The notes under the pieces: model-generated
Told to the model about the DNA's origin: nothing
Databases searched by the model: none
The model's input: only the letters and a program-made list of their open reading frames with translations
Part shown: one piece after another, positions 52,825 through 64,000 of the stretch
How the letters are laid out: each line of letters opens with the position of its first letter
Numbering within the stretch: position 1 is the first letter of the stretch
NCBI RefSeq assembly: GCF_023238625.1
Contig: NZ_CP096670.1
Span: forward strand, 3,981,001 to 4,045,000
Reading direction: 5' to 3'
Length of the DNA stretch: 64,000 bases
Source: Agarivorans sp. TSD2052
Lineage (GTDB): Bacteria; Pseudomonadota; Gammaproteobacteria; Enterobacterales; Celerinatantimonadaceae
Position numbers and translations under genes: made by a program

Positions 52825-53217
52825 TTACTCAGCCGCTTCTTCAGCAACTTCTTCAACTTCTGGACGGTCCAACAACTCAATGTATGCCATAGGGGCATTG
52901 TCGCCAGCACGGAAACCACATTTTAAAATGCGAGTATAACCGCCTGCACGTTCTTTGAATCGTGGGCCAATTTCAGCGAATAGCTTGCCAACTACTTCTG
53001 CATCGCGAGTACGAGCAAAAGCAAGACGACGGTTAGCTACACTGTCATTTTTAGCCAATGTAATTAATGGCTCAACAACACGACGAAGCTCTTTGGCTTT
53101 AGGCAATGTTGTCTTGATAACTTCATGGCGAACCAATGAACTGGCCATATTCCGGAACATAGCCTGACGATGGCTACTATTTCGGTTCAATTGACGACCA
53201 CTCTGACGATGGCGCAT
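52825..53217 (-). CDS. rplQ: Ribosomal protein L17
   Basis: 130 residues; large subunit protein at the exit tunnel. [24 protein letters not shown] is the canonical start, [20 protein letters not shown] follows. Last gene of the alpha operon. Confidence 0.98.
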   Translation of the reverse strand: MRHRQSGRQLNRNSSHRQAMFRNMASSLVRHEVIKTTLPKAKELRRVVEPLITLAKNDSVANRRLAFARTRDAEVVGKLFAEIGPRFKERAGGYTRILKCGFRAGDNAPMAYIELLDRPEVEEVAEEAAE

Positions 53218-53257
53218 GACCTTATCCTTCTATAATAAGACGTTAAAACTAGTGACT

Positions 53258-54244
53258 TTACTTATCAGCGATACTAGCTGGCGGCCAGTTTTCTAGGCGC
53301 ATACCTAGAGACAGACCACGTGATGCTAGAACATCTTTGATTTCTGTAAGCGACTTCTTACCTAAGTTAGGTGTTTTAAGTAGCTCAACTTCGGTACGCT
53401 GTACCAAGTCACCAATGTAATGAATCGCTTCTGCCTTCAAACAGTTAGCAGAGCGAACTGTCAACTCTAGATCATCGACAGGACGAAGCAGGATTGGATC
53501 AAACTCTGGCTTCTCTTCTTTCTCTTCAGGCTCACTTACATCACGTAAGTCAACGAAGGCATCCAACTGCTCTGCAAGAATTGTTGCACTGCGGCGGATA
53601 GCTTCTTCTGGATCAAGAGTACCATTGGTTTCCATATCGATAACCAATTTGTCCAAGTCAGTACGTTGCTCAACACGGGCAGCTTCCACAGTGTAAGCAA
53701 TACGCTCAACTGGGCTGTAAGCCGAATCTACAAGCAAACGACCGATAGGACGCTCTTCATCTTCAGAATGAACCCGAACTGAAGCTGGTACGTAACCGCG
53801 ACCACGTTCTACCTTGATTCGCATGCTGATTTCAGCGTTGCTGCTCAAGTGACAAATAACGTGCTCAGGATTAGTGATTTCGACATCAGCGTCGTGCTGA
53901 ATGTCGCCTGCAACCACAGGACCTGCTCCAGACTTGGCAAGACTAAGAGTAACTTCGTCTTTGCCTTCTAACTTTACAGCAATACCTTTAAGGTTAAGCA
54001 AGATTTCCAAGATATCCTCTTGTACGCCTTCCTTACTGCTGTACTCATGCAGCACGCCGTCGATTTCAACTTCAGTTACCGCACATCCAGGCATAGAAGA
54101 TAAAAGAATACGACGAAGAGCATTACCTAAAGTATGGCCAAAACCACGCTCTAATGGCTCAAGCGTAACCTTTGCACGAGTTGGGCTAACTTGTTCGATC
54201 TCAACTAGCCTTGGTTTTAGAAACTCTGTTACAGAACCCTGCAT
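53258..54244 (-). CDS. rpoA: RNA polymerase alpha subunit
   Basis: 328 residues (E. coli 329). N-terminal assembly domain: [26 protein letters not shown]-terminal domain: [48 protein letters not shown], including the residues that contact UP elements. The ATG at 54244 follows AGAGGACA; a seven-residue extension is rejected. Confidence 0.99.
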   Translation of the reverse strand: MQGSVTEFLKPRLVEIEQVSPTRAKVTLEPLERGFGHTLGNALRRILLSSMPGCAVTEVEIDGVLHEYSSKEGVQEDILEILLNLKGIAVKLEGKDEVTLSLAKSGAGPVVAGDIQHDADVEITNPEHVICHLSSNAEISMRIKVERGRGYVPASVRVHSEDEERPIGRLLVDSAYSPVERIAYTVEAARVEQRTDLDKLVIDMETNGTLDPEEAIRRSATILAEQLDAFVDLRDVSEPEEKEEKPEFDPILLRPVDDLELTVRSANCLKAEAIHYIGDLVQRTEVELLKTPNLGKKSLTEIKDVLASRGLSLGMRLENWPPASIADK

Positions 54245-54267
54245 TGTGTCCTCTCTATAATTCAACT

Positions 54268-54888
54268 TTACTTAGAGTAAAGTTCGACGATCAGCTGTTC
54301 GTTAATTTCCGCAGACAAGTCAGCGCGCTCAGGTAGGCGTTTAAAAGCACCTTCCATCTTAGTTGCGTCTACTTCTACCCACGATGCCGCTTCACGTTGC
54401 CCAGCGATTTCTAATGATGCAACGATACGCGCTTGCTTCTTAGATTTTTCGCGAACACTGATAACGTCTTCAGGTAATACCTTGTAAGAAGGAATATTAA
54501 CCACTTGACCGTTAACTAAGATAGCTTTGTGGCTAACTAGTTGACGAGATTCAGCGCGAGTAGCACCAAAGCCCATACGGTAAACAACGTTATCTAAACG
54601 ACTCTCTAACAATTGCAACAAGTTCTCACCGGTGTTGCCTTTAAGGCGAGCAGCAGCTTTGTAGTAGTTGCGGAATTGCTTTTCAAGAATGCCGTATAAA
54701 CGACGAACTTTTTGCTTCTCACGAAGCTGTAAACCGTAGTCTGAAAGACGCGCTTTACGTGCACCATGTTGTCCAGGTGCTGTATCCAGCTTACACTTTG
54801 TGTCGATCGCGCGAACACCACTTTTCAAGAAAAGATCGGTACCTTCACGACGGCTAAGTTTAAGCTTTGGACCTAAATATCTTGCCAT
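54268..54888 (-). CDS. rpsD: Ribosomal protein S4
   Basis: 206 residues. [24 protein letters not shown], and the S4 RNA-binding domain [30 protein letters not shown]. Translational repressor of the alpha operon through the leader before rpsM. Confidence 0.99.
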   Translation of the reverse strand: MARYLGPKLKLSRREGTDLFLKSGVRAIDTKCKLDTAPGQHGARKARLSDYGLQLREKQKVRRLYGILEKQFRNYYKAAARLKGNTGENLLQLLESRLDNVVYRMGFGATRAESRQLVSHKAILVNGQVVNIPSYKVLPEDVISVREKSKKQARIVASLEIAGQREAASWVEVDATKMEGAFKRLPERADLSAEINEQLIVELYSK

Positions 54889-54914
54889 TTTTCTTTCTCC
54901 AATCTATCCAGAAA

Positions 54915-55304
54915 CTACACGCGGCGTTTCTTTGGTGGACGACAACCATTGTGTGGAATCGGAGTCACGTCGGTGATGTTAGTCACACGGAAACCCGCAG
55001 CATGTAATGCACGGATTGAAGACTCACGACCAGGACCTGGGCCGTTTACAAACACTTCTACGTTTTTAAGGCCGTAGTCTTTAGCTGCTTCAGCAGCACG
55101 TTCAGCAGCAACCTGTGCAGCGAACGGGGTAGACTTACGTGAACCACGGAAACCTGAACCACCTGCGGTAGCCCAAGATAACGCGTTGCCCTGACGATCA
55201 GTGATAGTCACGATAGTATTGTTGAAAGAAGCATGGATATGAGCCATGCCATCAGCAACTTGTTTTTTTACGCGCTTACGTGCGCGAGTCGGAGTTTTAG
55301 CCAT
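54915..55304 (-). CDS. rpsK: Ribosomal protein S11
   Basis: 129 residues, platform protein of the small subunit. [14 protein letters not shown] start, [16 protein letters not shown], and the [18 protein letters not shown] end. ATG at 55304 (GGGGTGAG upstream) preferred over the GTG two codons before. Confidence 0.99.
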   Translation of the reverse strand: MAKTPTRARKRVKKQVADGMAHIHASFNNTIVTITDRQGNALSWATAGGSGFRGSRKSTPFAAQVAAERAAEAAKDYGLKNVEVFVNGPGPGRESSIRALHAAGFRVTNITDVTPIPHNGCRPPKKRRV

Positions 55305-55317
55305 TGTCACTCACCCC

Positions 55318-55674
55318 TTATTTCTTAATAGGTTTGCGAGGACCTTTACGGGTGCGCGCATTTGTTTTAGTGCGCTGACCGCGAAGGGGCAAACTGCGAC
55401 GGTGACGAAGTCCACGGTAACAACCGAGGTCCATCAGACGCTTAATGTTCATAGAAACTTCACGGCGTAGATCACCTTCAACGGTGAATTTAGCTACTTC
55501 GTCACGAAGTTTGTCAATTTGTGTTTCGTCTAATTCTCTGATCTTTACATCTTCTGCAATACCAGCTGCCGCACAAATCTGTTGTGAGCGGGTTAAGCCA
55601 ATACCGAAGATTGCAGTTAAAGCGATAACTGCATGCTTCTGATCAGGAATGTTAATGCCGGCTATACGGGCCAT
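55318..55674 (-). CDS. rpsM: Ribosomal protein S13
   Basis: 118 residues, head of the small subunit. [19 protein letters not shown] start, [29 protein letters not shown] end. ATG at 55674 with AGGAG seven bases before; first gene after the S4-binding leader. Confidence 0.99.
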   Translation of the reverse strand: MARIAGINIPDQKHAVIALTAIFGIGLTRSQQICAAAGIAEDVKIRELDETQIDKLRDEVAKFTVEGDLRREVSMNIKRLMDLGCYRGLRHRRSLPLRGQRTKTNARTRKGPRKPIKK

Positions 55675-55760
55675 TGGCACACTCCTATAATTTTCGTGTT
55701 AAAACGAAGGCCATCTGTGAAAAGCCCGTAAGGATACTCAACAGATGACCACATTGCAAA
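55675..55760 (-). promoter_or_regulatory. Alpha-operon leader (S4-binding pseudoknot)
   Basis: The minus strand reads TTGAGTATCCT...ACGGGCTTTTC...TAGGAGTG before rpsM, matching the conserved alpha-operon ribosome-binding-site element of E. coli. GGTCATCTGT pairs with ACAGATGGCC (one G-T) to form the outer stem. S4 binding here represses S13, S11, S4, alpha and L17 translation. Confidence 0.88.
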
Positions 55761-55784
55761 TAATATTGTCTTGAAATCTACTAA

Positions 55785-55898
55785 CTAGCCTTGGCGCTGT
55801 TTATGCTTTGGCTCACTGCAAATTACTCGCACAACACCGTTGCGCTTGATAACTTTACAGTTACGGCAGATTTTCTTAACGGATGCACGTACTTTCAT
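55785..55898 (-). CDS. rpmJ: Ribosomal protein L36, zinc-binding form
   Basis: 37 residues: [16 protein letters not shown] start, then [16 protein letters not shown]. The zinc ligands Cys-11, Cys-14, Cys-27 and His-33 (C+ form) are all present. Start codon at 55898 with a purine-rich GGAGATAGCA upstream. Last gene before the alpha leader, as in E. coli. Confidence 0.98.
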
Positions 55899-55939
55899 TG
55901 CTATCTCCGTAAAAGTTAAAGACCAATCTCAAGGGCGAC

Positions 55940-57265
55940 CTAACGGCCGTAACCTTTAAGATTAGCTTTTTTCAGGGCCGAACCATATTGATGAGACATC
56001 AAATGGGTTTGAACCTGAGCCATAAAGTCCATGATAACCACCACTACAATAAGTAGTGAAGTACCACCGAAGTAGAACTGAACGTTCATTCCGATCATCA
56101 TAAACTCAGGAATTAAACATACAAACGTGATGTACAAAGCACCAGCTAGGGTTAAACGAGTCATCACCTTGTCGATGTATCGCGAGGTTTGTTCACCAGG
56201 GCGGATACCCGGGATGAATGCACCACTCTTCTTCAAGTTGTCTGCTGTTTCGCGAGGGTTAAACACCAACGCAGTATAGAAGAAACAAAAGAAAATGATA
56301 GCAGCTGCATATAAGAACACATATAACGGTTGCCCAGGTTGTAGCGTCAATGACAGGTCAGATAAGAAAGATAAACCTTCAGTTTGACCAAACCACTGTG
56401 CCAATGTACCAGGGAACAGAATAATACTTGAAGCGAAAATTGCTGGGATAACCCCGGCCATGTTCACCTTAAGTGGTAAATGTGTACTTTGCGCAGCAAA
56501 CACTTTGCGACCTTGTTGGCGTTTTGCGTAGTTAACAACGATACGACGTTGTCCACGTTCTACAAATACCACAAAGAAGGTCACCGCAAATACAAGAGCA
56601 ACGATGAACAAGAGTAACAATAAGTGCAACTCTCCTTGACGCGCCTGCTCAGCCGTCTGACCGATTGCAGAAGGCAATCCTGCCACAATACCAGCAAAGA
56701 TTAGGATCGAAATCCCGTTGCCGATACCGCGTTCAGTAATTTGCTCACCTAACCACATCAGGAACATTGTTCCTGTTACCAAGCTAACCACCGCAGTGAA
56801 ATAGAATGGAAGACCTGGGTTAATCACCAGACCAGCCATCATATTAGGTAAGCCAGTAGCAATACCTATAGCTTGAAATGTTGCTAAAACCAGTGTGCTA
56901 TAACGCGTGTATTGACTAATCTTACGTCTACCCGACTCGCCTTCCTTTTTAAGTTCAGCAAGGGTTGGGTGAACAACTGTCAATAACTGGATAATAATCG
57001 ATGCCGAAATATACGGCATGATACCTAACGCAAATATAGAAGCACGTGAAAGTGCACCACCTGAAAACATGTTAAACATTTCCAGAATGGTACCCTTTTG
57101 CTGGTCAAACAACGCGGCCAGTACAGCGGCATCAATCCCAGGTAACGGCACAAAGGAGCCCGCTCGGAACACAATAATGGCCCCAAGCACAAATAGTAAA
57201 CGACTCTTAAGCTCGCTTAAGCCGCCTTGTGCACTTGCTGATGCTGTTCCTGGATTCTTAGCCAT
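55940..57265 (-). CDS. secY: Protein translocase subunit SecY
   Basis: 441 residues, ten membrane helices forming the Sec channel. [12 protein letters not shown] near the N-terminus, [31 protein letters not shown] plug/lateral region, NKRQQGRK-like cytoplasmic loop ([13 protein letters not shown]) and the [15 protein letters not shown] loop. Conserved length (E. coli 443). Confidence 0.99.
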   Translation of the reverse strand: MAKNPGTASASAQGGLSELKSRLLFVLGAIIVFRAGSFVPLPGIDAAVLAALFDQQKGTILEMFNMFSGGALSRASIFALGIMPYISASIIIQLLTVVHPTLAELKKEGESGRRKISQYTRYSTLVLATFQAIGIATGLPNMMAGLVINPGLPFYFTAVVSLVTGTMFLMWLGEQITERGIGNGISILIFAGIVAGLPSAIGQTAEQARQGELHLLLLLFIVALVFAVTFFVVFVERGQRRIVVNYAKRQQGRKVFAAQSTHLPLKVNMAGVIPAIFASSIILFPGTLAQWFGQTEGLSFLSDLSLTLQPGQPLYVFLYAAAIIFFCFFYTALVFNPRETADNLKKSGAFIPGIRPGEQTSRYIDKVMTRLTLAGALYITFVCLIPEFMMIGMNVQFYFGGTSLLIVVVVIMDFMAQVQTHLMSHQYGSALKKANLKGYGR

Positions 57266-57274
57266 GTTTTGTAC

Positions 57275-57709
57275 TTATTCCTCGATTTTACCGCCAGCAG
57301 CTTCAATAGCTGCCAGTGCGCCTTTAGTTACACGCAGGCCACGTAAGGTAACTGGTGCTTTTACTTCGCCAGATAATACTACTTTTGCAAACTTAATGTT
57401 GCGAGTAATAAGACCAGCAGCTTTCAAAGCGTCCAAATCTACCACGTCAGCAGTAACTTTAGCTAGCTCGCTAGTACGAACTTCAGCAGTTACCATTGAT
57501 TTACGTGAAGTAAAACCAAATTTAGGCAAACGTTGTTTCAAAGGCATTTGACCGCCTTCGAAACCTGGACGAACACTACCGCCAGAACGAGACTTCTGAC
57601 CTTTGTGTCCGCGACCACCAGTTTTACCCAAACCAGAACCAATACCACGTCCTACACGTTTAGCGGCTGGCTTTGAGCCAGCTGCTGGAGAAAGAGTATT
57701 CAAACGCAT
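57275..57709 (-). CDS. rplO: Ribosomal protein L15
   Basis: 144 residues. [44 protein letters not shown] start, with the Gly/Lys-rich RNA-binding segment typical of L15. Confidence 0.99.
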   Translation of the reverse strand: MRLNTLSPAAGSKPAAKRVGRGIGSGLGKTGGRGHKGQKSRSGGSVRPGFEGGQMPLKQRLPKFGFTSRKSMVTAEVRTSELAKVTADVVDLDALKAAGLITRNIKFAKVVLSGEVKAPVTLRGLRVTKGALAAIEAAGGKIEE

Positions 57710-57711
57710 GA

Positions 57712-57894
57712 TTATTCTCCCTCAACCTTAACCATGTAATAAACTTTATTAATCATACCGCGAATACAAGGAGTATCCTCTAATTCTACAGTATGGTTAA
57801 TGCGACGAAGACCTAAACCCGTTAAGGTTGCGCGGTGCTTAGGCAAACGCCCAATACTGCTTTTAGTCTGTGTTACTTTAATTTTGTTCGACAT
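57712..57894 (-). CDS. rpmD: Ribosomal protein L30
   Basis: 60 residues; [31 protein letters not shown] is the usual start. Two-base gap to rplO. Confidence 0.98.
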   Translation of the reverse strand: MSNKIKVTQTKSSIGRLPKHRATLTGLGLRRINHTVELEDTPCIRGMINKVYYMVKVEGE

Positions 57895-57900
57895 GGCTTA

Positions 57901-58404
57901 TTACCCCAGAATTTCTTGGACGCTTAGGCCACGCTTCGCAGCAACGTCTTGTGGAGAATGCATATTCTCAAGAGCGTCGATAGTAGCGCGAACAATGTTG
58001 ATTGGGTTAGTAGAACCGTATGCCTTAGACAATACGTTCTGCACACCAGCAACTTCTAGAACAGCACGCATCGCACCACCGGCAATAATACCAGTACCCT
58101 CTGATGCAGGTTGCATGTAAACACGCGACCCAGAGTGGCGACCCTTAATAGGATGCTGCAGTGTAGTGCCTCTCAGCTGTACACTAGTAAGGTTACGACG
58201 CGCTTTTTCCATTGCTTTTTGAATAGCAGCAGGAACTTCACGTGCTTTACCATAACCAAACCCTACGCGACCGTTACCGTCACCCACTACTGTTAGAGCA
58301 GTGAAACTGAAGATACGACCACCTTTAACTACTTTTGACACACGGTTTACAGCGATAAGCTTTTCATTCAGATCACTACCGGCTTGTGCTTCAAATTTAG
58401 ACAT
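57901..58404 (-). CDS. rpsE: Ribosomal protein S5
   Basis: 167 residues. [47 protein letters not shown] and [14 protein letters not shown] are standard S5 segments; decoding-centre fidelity protein. Confidence 0.99.
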   Translation of the reverse strand: MSKFEAQAGSDLNEKLIAVNRVSKVVKGGRIFSFTALTVVGDGNGRVGFGYGKAREVPAAIQKAMEKARRNLTSVQLRGTTLQHPIKGRHSGSRVYMQPASEGTGIIAGGAMRAVLEVAGVQNVLSKAYGSTNPINIVRATIDALENMHSPQDVAAKRGLSVQEILG

Positions 58405-58414
58405 GACTCACTCC

Positions 58415-58765
58415 TTAGAACTGAAGACCAGCTTCACGTGCAGCTTCTGCAAGCGCAGCAACGCGGCCGTGATACTTAAAGCCTGAACGATCGAAAGCTA
58501 CAGACGTAATACCTTTTTCAGCAGCACGCTCAGCAATTGCTTTACCTACGGCTGTAGCGGCAGCTACGTTACTTAAACTTTCAAGCCCTTCAGAAACGGC
58601 TTTATCTACTGTTGATGCTGTGGCAAGAACCGTTGCATCAGGTGCAATCACCTGCGCGTAAATATGGCGCGGAGTACGGTGAATCACCAGGCGGGTTTTA
58701 CCCAACTCTTGCATAGCTTTGCGAGTGCGTGTTGCACGACGCAGACGAGCAATTTTCTTATCCAT
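58415..58765 (-). CDS. rplR: Ribosomal protein L18
   Basis: 116 residues, binds 5S r[43 protein letters not shown] start and [24 protein letters not shown] end. Confidence 0.99.
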   Translation of the reverse strand: MDKKIARLRRATRTRKAMQELGKTRLVIHRTPRHIYAQVIAPDATVLATASTVDKAVSEGLESLSNVAAATAVGKAIAERAAEKGITSVAFDRSGFKYHGRVAALAEAAREAGLQF

Positions 58766-58774
58766 AGTGTTAAC

Positions 58775-59302
58775 CTACTTCTTCTTAGCCTCTTTACGGC
58801 GGACATTTTCATCTGAGTAACGAACACCTTTGCCTTTGTAAGGCTCTGGCGGACGGAACGCACGAATATCTGCTGCTACCTGACCAACGACTTGCTTATC
58901 AGCACCTTTCAGTACGATTTCAGTCTGTGATGGACACTCTGCTGTTACACCTTCTGCTAAGGTGTACTCTACAGGATGAGAAAAACCTAATGTTAGGTTT
59001 ACTACGTTGCCTTTAACAGCAGCACGGTAACCTACACCTAATAATGTAAGTTTTTTCTCAAACCCAGCTGTAACGCCAACAACCATGTTGTTGCTTAGAG
59101 CACGAGCTGTACCAGCTTGAGCAGTTGAAGCACCTTCAACTACAGCAAACTTAAGTTCGTTTTCTTCTTTCGTTACAACAACCGCGTCATTAAATACGCG
59201 AGTCAATGTACCTTTGCTACCTTTAACCGTTAATTCTTGGCCGTTGAGAGTTACTTCAACGCCAGCAGGAATTGTAACGGGAGCCTTGGCTACTCGAGAC
59301 AT
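58775..59302 (-). CDS. rplF: Ribosomal protein L6
   Basis: 175 residues; [22 protein letters not shown] start, [23 protein letters not shown] end, at the factor-binding region of the large subunit. Confidence 0.99.
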   Translation of the reverse strand: MSRVAKAPVTIPAGVEVTLNGQELTVKGSKGTLTRVFNDAVVVTKEENELKFAVVEGASTAQAGTARALSNNMVVGVTAGFEKKLTLLGVGYRAAVKGNVVNLTLGFSHPVEYTLAEGVTAECPSQTEIVLKGADKQVVGQVAADIRAFRPPEPYKGKGVRYSDENVRRKEAKKK

Positions 59303-59317
59303 ATTACCTACCTCCGG

Positions 59318-59710
59318 TTAAGCTACGTAACAGACGATTTCACCGCCCATGCCGGCTTTACGCGCCGCACGGTCAGTCATCACGCCTTTAGATGTAGAAA
59401 TGATTGCAACACCAAGGCCACCCATAACTTTAGGTAGGTCTTTAGCACCTTTATAAATGCGTAGACCTGGACGGCTTACACGTTCAATCTTTTCAATAAC
59501 TTTTTTACCTTCAAAATACTTGAGGGTAACTTCTAATGACTTTTTCACGTCACCAGTCACAGCGTATCCTGTGATGTAACCTTCTTCTTGTAACAAGTTA
59601 GCAATTGCCACTTTTACTTTAGATGAAGGCATAACAACAGATACTTTATTTGCCGATTGACCGTTGCGAACGCGAGTCAACATATCCGCAATAGGATCTT
59701 GCATGCTCAT
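59318..59710 (-). CDS. rpsH: Ribosomal protein S8
   Basis: 130 residues. [17 protein letters not shown] start; [26 protein letters not shown] end. In E. coli S8 represses the spc operon by binding near rplE; the site was not checked here. Confidence 0.99.
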   Translation of the reverse strand: MSMQDPIADMLTRVRNGQSANKVSVVMPSSKVKVAIANLLQEEGYITGYAVTGDVKKSLEVTLKYFEGKKVIEKIERVSRPGLRIYKGAKDLPKVMGGLGVAIISTSKGVMTDRAARKAGMGGEIVCYVA

Positions 59711-59736
59711 AATCGTTTACTCCGTAATTAAGTGGA

Positions 59737-60042
59737 TTACCAACTGGCTTTCTTAAGACCAGGAACCTCACCGCGCATCATCGCTTCACGCAATTTAATA
59801 CGGCTTAGGCCGAATTTACGTAGGTAGCCATGAGGACGGCCGGTTACGTTACAGCGGTTACGCTGACGAGACCGACTTGAATCACGAGGTAACGATTGCA
59901 ATTTTAGTACTGCGTCCCAACGCTCTTCATCAGAGCTGTGTACGCTGCTAATAATCGCTTTAAGCGCTGCGCGCTTTTCTGCGAAACGAGCTACAGTAAC
60001 TGTACGCTTCGCTTCACGAGCTTTCATTGATTGTTTAGCCAT
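59737..60042 (-). CDS. rpsN: Ribosomal protein S14, zinc-free form
   Basis: 101 residues, the long C-minus form lacking the CxxC zinc motif. [41 protein letters not shown] end is diagnostic. Confidence 0.99.
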   Translation of the reverse strand: MAKQSMKAREAKRTVTVARFAEKRAALKAIISSVHSSDEERWDAVLKLQSLPRDSSRSRQRNRCNVTGRPHGYLRKFGLSRIKLREAMMRGEVPGLKKASW

Positions 60043-60054
60043 AACTACTCTACC

Positions 60055-60594
60055 TTACTTACGGAATGGGAAGTTAAAGGCAGCCAGCAGAGCGCGGCCT
60101 TCCTCGTTGGTTTCGGCAGTAGTAGTGATGGTTACATCCATACCACGAACCTTATCAACTTTGTCATAGTCAATTTCAGGGAAGATGATTTGCTCACGCA
60201 CACCCATGCTGTAATTACCACGGCCATCGAATGACTTAGCATTCAAACCACGGAAATCTCGAACACGAGGAATTGCGATTGAAATCAAACGCTCTAAAAA
60301 CTCCCACATACGCTCACCGCGTAGAGTTACTTTACAACCAATTGGGTATCCATCACGGATCTTAAAGCCTGCTACAGATTTACGAGCTTTGGTGATCAGT
60401 GGTTTTTGACCTGAGATAGCTGCTAGATCGGCAATTGCGTGCTCTAGTACTTTCTTGTCATTAACCGCTTCACCCACACCCATGTTAAGGGTGATTTTCT
60501 CAATCCGAGGGACTTGCATGATGGATTTGTAACCGAACTCCTTTACGAGTTCAGGCGTTACAGTTTCCTTATATAGGTCATGCAGTTTCGCCAT
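60055..60594 (-). CDS. rplE: Ribosomal protein L5
   Basis: 179 residues, binds 5S r[46 protein letters not shown] start. Confidence 0.99.
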   Translation of the reverse strand: MAKLHDLYKETVTPELVKEFGYKSIMQVPRIEKITLNMGVGEAVNDKKVLEHAIADLAAISGQKPLITKARKSVAGFKIRDGYPIGCKVTLRGERMWEFLERLISIAIPRVRDFRGLNAKSFDGRGNYSMGVREQIIFPEIDYDKVDKVRGMDVTITTTAETNEEGRALLAAFNFPFRK

Positions 60595-60606
60595 CGTTAA
60601 CTCCAG

Positions 60607-60921
60607 TTACTTTACAATTTCATTAGACGATTTGAATACACGAACTTTTTTGTCGTCTTCAAATCGAAAACCAATACGATCACCCTTGCCAGTGGCAGGG
60701 TTAAACATCGCTACGTTTGATGCATCAAGGGCCGCTTCTTTCTCAACGATACCGCCAGCAACACCCAATTGAGGGTTTGGCTTTTGGTGTTTCTTGATCA
60801 AGTTCACGCCATCAACGAATAGTTTACCGTTGGCTAAAACTTTGGTTACGCTACCGCGTTTGCCTTTGTCTTTACCTGCAATAACTATTACTTCATCGCC
60901 TTTCTGGATTTTATTAGCCAT
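60607..60921 (-). CDS. rplX: Ribosomal protein L24
   Basis: 104 residues, assembly initiator. [26 protein letters not shown] (KOW motif) and [16 protein letters not shown]. Confidence 0.99.
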   Translation of the reverse strand: MANKIQKGDEVIVIAGKDKGKRGSVTKVLANGKLFVDGVNLIKKHQKPNPQLGVAGGIVEKEAALDASNVAMFNPATGKGDRIGFRFEDDKKVRVFKSSNEIVK

Positions 60922-60932
60922 TATTGGACTCC

Positions 60933-61301
60933 TTAAAGTACTTCTGGTGCTAGAGACACAATTTTCATGAACTGCTCATTTCGCAGTTCGCGTGTCACAG
61001 GACCAAAGATACGAGTACCAATAGGCTGATTGTTTGCATTCAAGATAACCGCAGCATTGCGGTCAAAACGAATTACAGAACCATCAGGACGACGTACGCC
61101 TTTTCTAGTACGCACTACCACTGCATTCATAACGTCACCTTTCTTAACTTTACCGCGTGGAATTGCTTCCTTTACAGTAACTTTAATGATGTCGCCAATT
61201 CGTGCATAGCGGCGGTGCGAACCACCTAGGACCTTAATACACTGTACACGGCGCGCGCCGGAATTATCCGCCACGTCCATAGTAGATTGCATTTGGATCA
61301 T
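60933..61301 (-). CDS. rplN: Ribosomal protein L14
   Basis: 122 residues. [33 protein letters not shown] start; first gene of the spc operon. It is preceded by a strong promoter rather than by rpsQ, so the S10 operon is not joined to it. Confidence 0.99.
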   Translation of the reverse strand: MIQMQSTMDVADNSGARRVQCIKVLGGSHRRYARIGDIIKVTVKEAIPRGKVKKGDVMNAVVVRTRKGVRRPDGSVIRFDRNAAVILNANNQPIGTRIFGPVTRELRNEQFMKIVSLAPEVL

Positions 61302-61372
61302 TTCAGTGCTCCGCTATTTGTTACAACTGATCCCAACAATTAGCGCTGAGATCTCTGGCTGCCTAATTAAAG

Positions 61373-61400
61373 GGCGCGAAATTATAACACCCTAAATTTT
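61373..61400 (-). promoter_or_regulatory. spc operon promoter
   Basis: On the minus strand TGT-TATAAT (extended -10; TATAAT at 61386-61381) is followed by a GC-rich discriminator (TTCGCGCCC), a pattern typical of promoters under stringent control. No good -35 was found. It lies about 75 bases before the rplN start codon. Confidence 0.7.
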
Positions 61401-61520
61401 GAATTGGTAGGATTGTCTAAAATTTGTTTAATTAAACATTTAAAGCCATATTAAACAATAACTTACCTTCAAAATTTACACCTCGAAAAGGTGAAAAATG
61501 AGCTTAATTTCGCTTGAATC

Positions 61521-61580
61521 GTTAGAAAGCTGTCAAGTAACTTCTTTCTAACTCGCTAATTCGGTCATTTAATAGACCGA
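61521..61580 (-). repeat. Two hairpins between tRNA-Thr and the spc promoter
   Basis: GTTAGAAAG (61521-61529) with CTTTCTAAC (61544-61552), and TCGGTC with GACCGA (61561-61580). Together with the next terminator they form three tandem hairpins in about 95 bases. They may serve as backup termination or processing sites for the rRNA transcript. Confidence 0.5.
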
Positions 61581-61613
61581 AAAAACAAAAAGGCCCAGCT
61601 TAATGCCGGGCCT
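61581..61613 (-). terminator. Terminator of the rrn-tRNA transcript
   Basis: AGGCCCGGC-attaa-GCTGGGCCT (minus strand; one G-T pair) followed by TTTTTGTTTTTT, about 10 bases after tRNA-Thr. Confidence 0.88.
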
Positions 61614-61622
61614 TTCTGAATA

Positions 61623-61698
61623 TGGTGCTGATAGGCAGATTCGAACTGCCGACCTCACCCTTACCAAGGGTGCGCTCTACCAACTGAGCTATATCAGC
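61623..61698 (-). tRNA. tRNA-Thr (anticodon GGT)
   Basis: 76 bases on the minus strand, CCA encoded. Acceptor GCTGATA/TATCAGC, D-arm GCTC-AGTTGGTA-GAGC, anticodon stem CACCC/GGGTG around TTGGTAA (anticodon GGT), T-arm GGCAG-TTCGAAT-CTGCC. Cloverleaf complete. Lies downstream of 5S rRNA. Confidence 0.97.
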
Positions 61699-61703
61699 GA
61701 ACT

Positions 61704-61730
61704 AAAAACCCAGCCGTTAGCTGGGTTTTT
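61704..61730 (-). terminator. Terminator between 5S rRNA and tRNA-Thr
   Basis: AAAAACCCAGC-taacg-GCTGGGTTTTT (minus strand), 9 bases after the end of 5S. It would separate the tRNA from the rRNA transcript unless antitermination reads through. Confidence 0.8.
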
Positions 61731-61739
61731 ATAGAATAG

Positions 61740-61859
61740 GCGCCTGGCAGTGACCTACTTTCACATGGGGAGACCCCACACTATCATCGGCGCAGTTGCG
61801 TTTCACTTCTGAGTTCGGCATGGGTTCAGGTGGGTCCACAACGCTATTGCCACCAGGCA
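61740..61859 (-). rRNA. rrf: 5S ribosomal RNA
   Basis: 120 bases on the minus strand. It starts TGCCTGGTGGC and ends with the complementary GCCAGGCGCC, with CCCATGCCGAACTCAGAAGTGAAAC in the middle, the conserved 5S core. Confidence 0.96.
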
Positions 61860-61970
61860 AAAACTTGTTGTCTTTAACATTCGAAAAAGCTGAAAACATC
61901 CCACGAGTATAACAAGTACTCTTGGTCTTAAAAAATAAGATATCTATAAGCAACACCACTTGGGTGTTGT

Positions 61971-64000
<2,030 letters not shown>

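Overview
The window reads as chromosomal core DNA of a marine-type gammaproteobacterium. Gene content and order resemble Vibrio, Aeromonas and Agarivorans-like Alteromonadales: fkpA-slyX beside yheV-yheS, a hemE-nudC-rsd-yjaG-hupA neighbourhood, purH-purD, and metA next to metH. Genus assignment is inference only; no phage, integron, transposase or CRISPR array was recognised.

Layout. 1-8.6 kb: a cut-off membrane protein, two membrane-bound diguanylate cyclases with inhibitory sites, uridine phosphorylase (udp), a META-domain lipoprotein, a ZntR-like MerR regulator with its SO_0444-type metal permease, and soxR divergent from a VOC/glyoxalase gene whose promoter carries a near-perfect SoxR box. 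8.8-18 kb: purH-purD, a YitT-like membrane protein, a methyltransferase, a secreted AstE/AspA-like protein, tag, and an acyltransferase pair. 18.2-18.7 kb: an unusual cluster of tandem, mutually similar ORFs of 26-28 codons. 18.9-27.2 kb: quinone oxidoreductase, an orphan TRAP binding protein, aqpZ, a YfaZ-like porin and a sugar ABC transporter whose ATPase gene is divergent across a LacI-type operator. 27.5-36 kb: leuA with a possible leader ORF, a SlyD-like isomerase, a CbiX-like chelatase, hupA, yjaG, a 2-hydroxyacid dehydrogenase and several small proteins. 36-46 kb: hemE, nudC, rsd, fkpA, a WD40 lipoprotein, slyX, two acetyltransferases, yheV, yheS and mgtE. 46-52.6 kb: metH, metA and an HD-GYP phosphodiesterase.

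52.8-61.3 kb is the spc-alpha ribosomal protein block on the minus strand (rplN to rplQ with secY, rpmJ and rpoA), including the S4-binding alpha-operon leader. Upstream of rplN there is no S10 operon: the next genes are tRNA-Thr, 5S and the 3' two thirds of 23S rRNA, all on the same strand.

The most interesting signals are (i) the tandem family of tiny genes at 18238-18546; (ii) a 23-codon ORF upstream of the Mg2+ channel gene mgtE that begins Met-Asn-Pro-Asp-Pro-Asp, resembling the enterobacterial MgtL Mg2+-sensing leader; (iii) a 7-bp tandem repeat of about 19 copies at 52592-52727; (iv) a decayed duplicate of the 3' end of the methyltransferase gene; and (v) the rrn-spc junction. Function calls rest on family recognition by reading; no database search was run.
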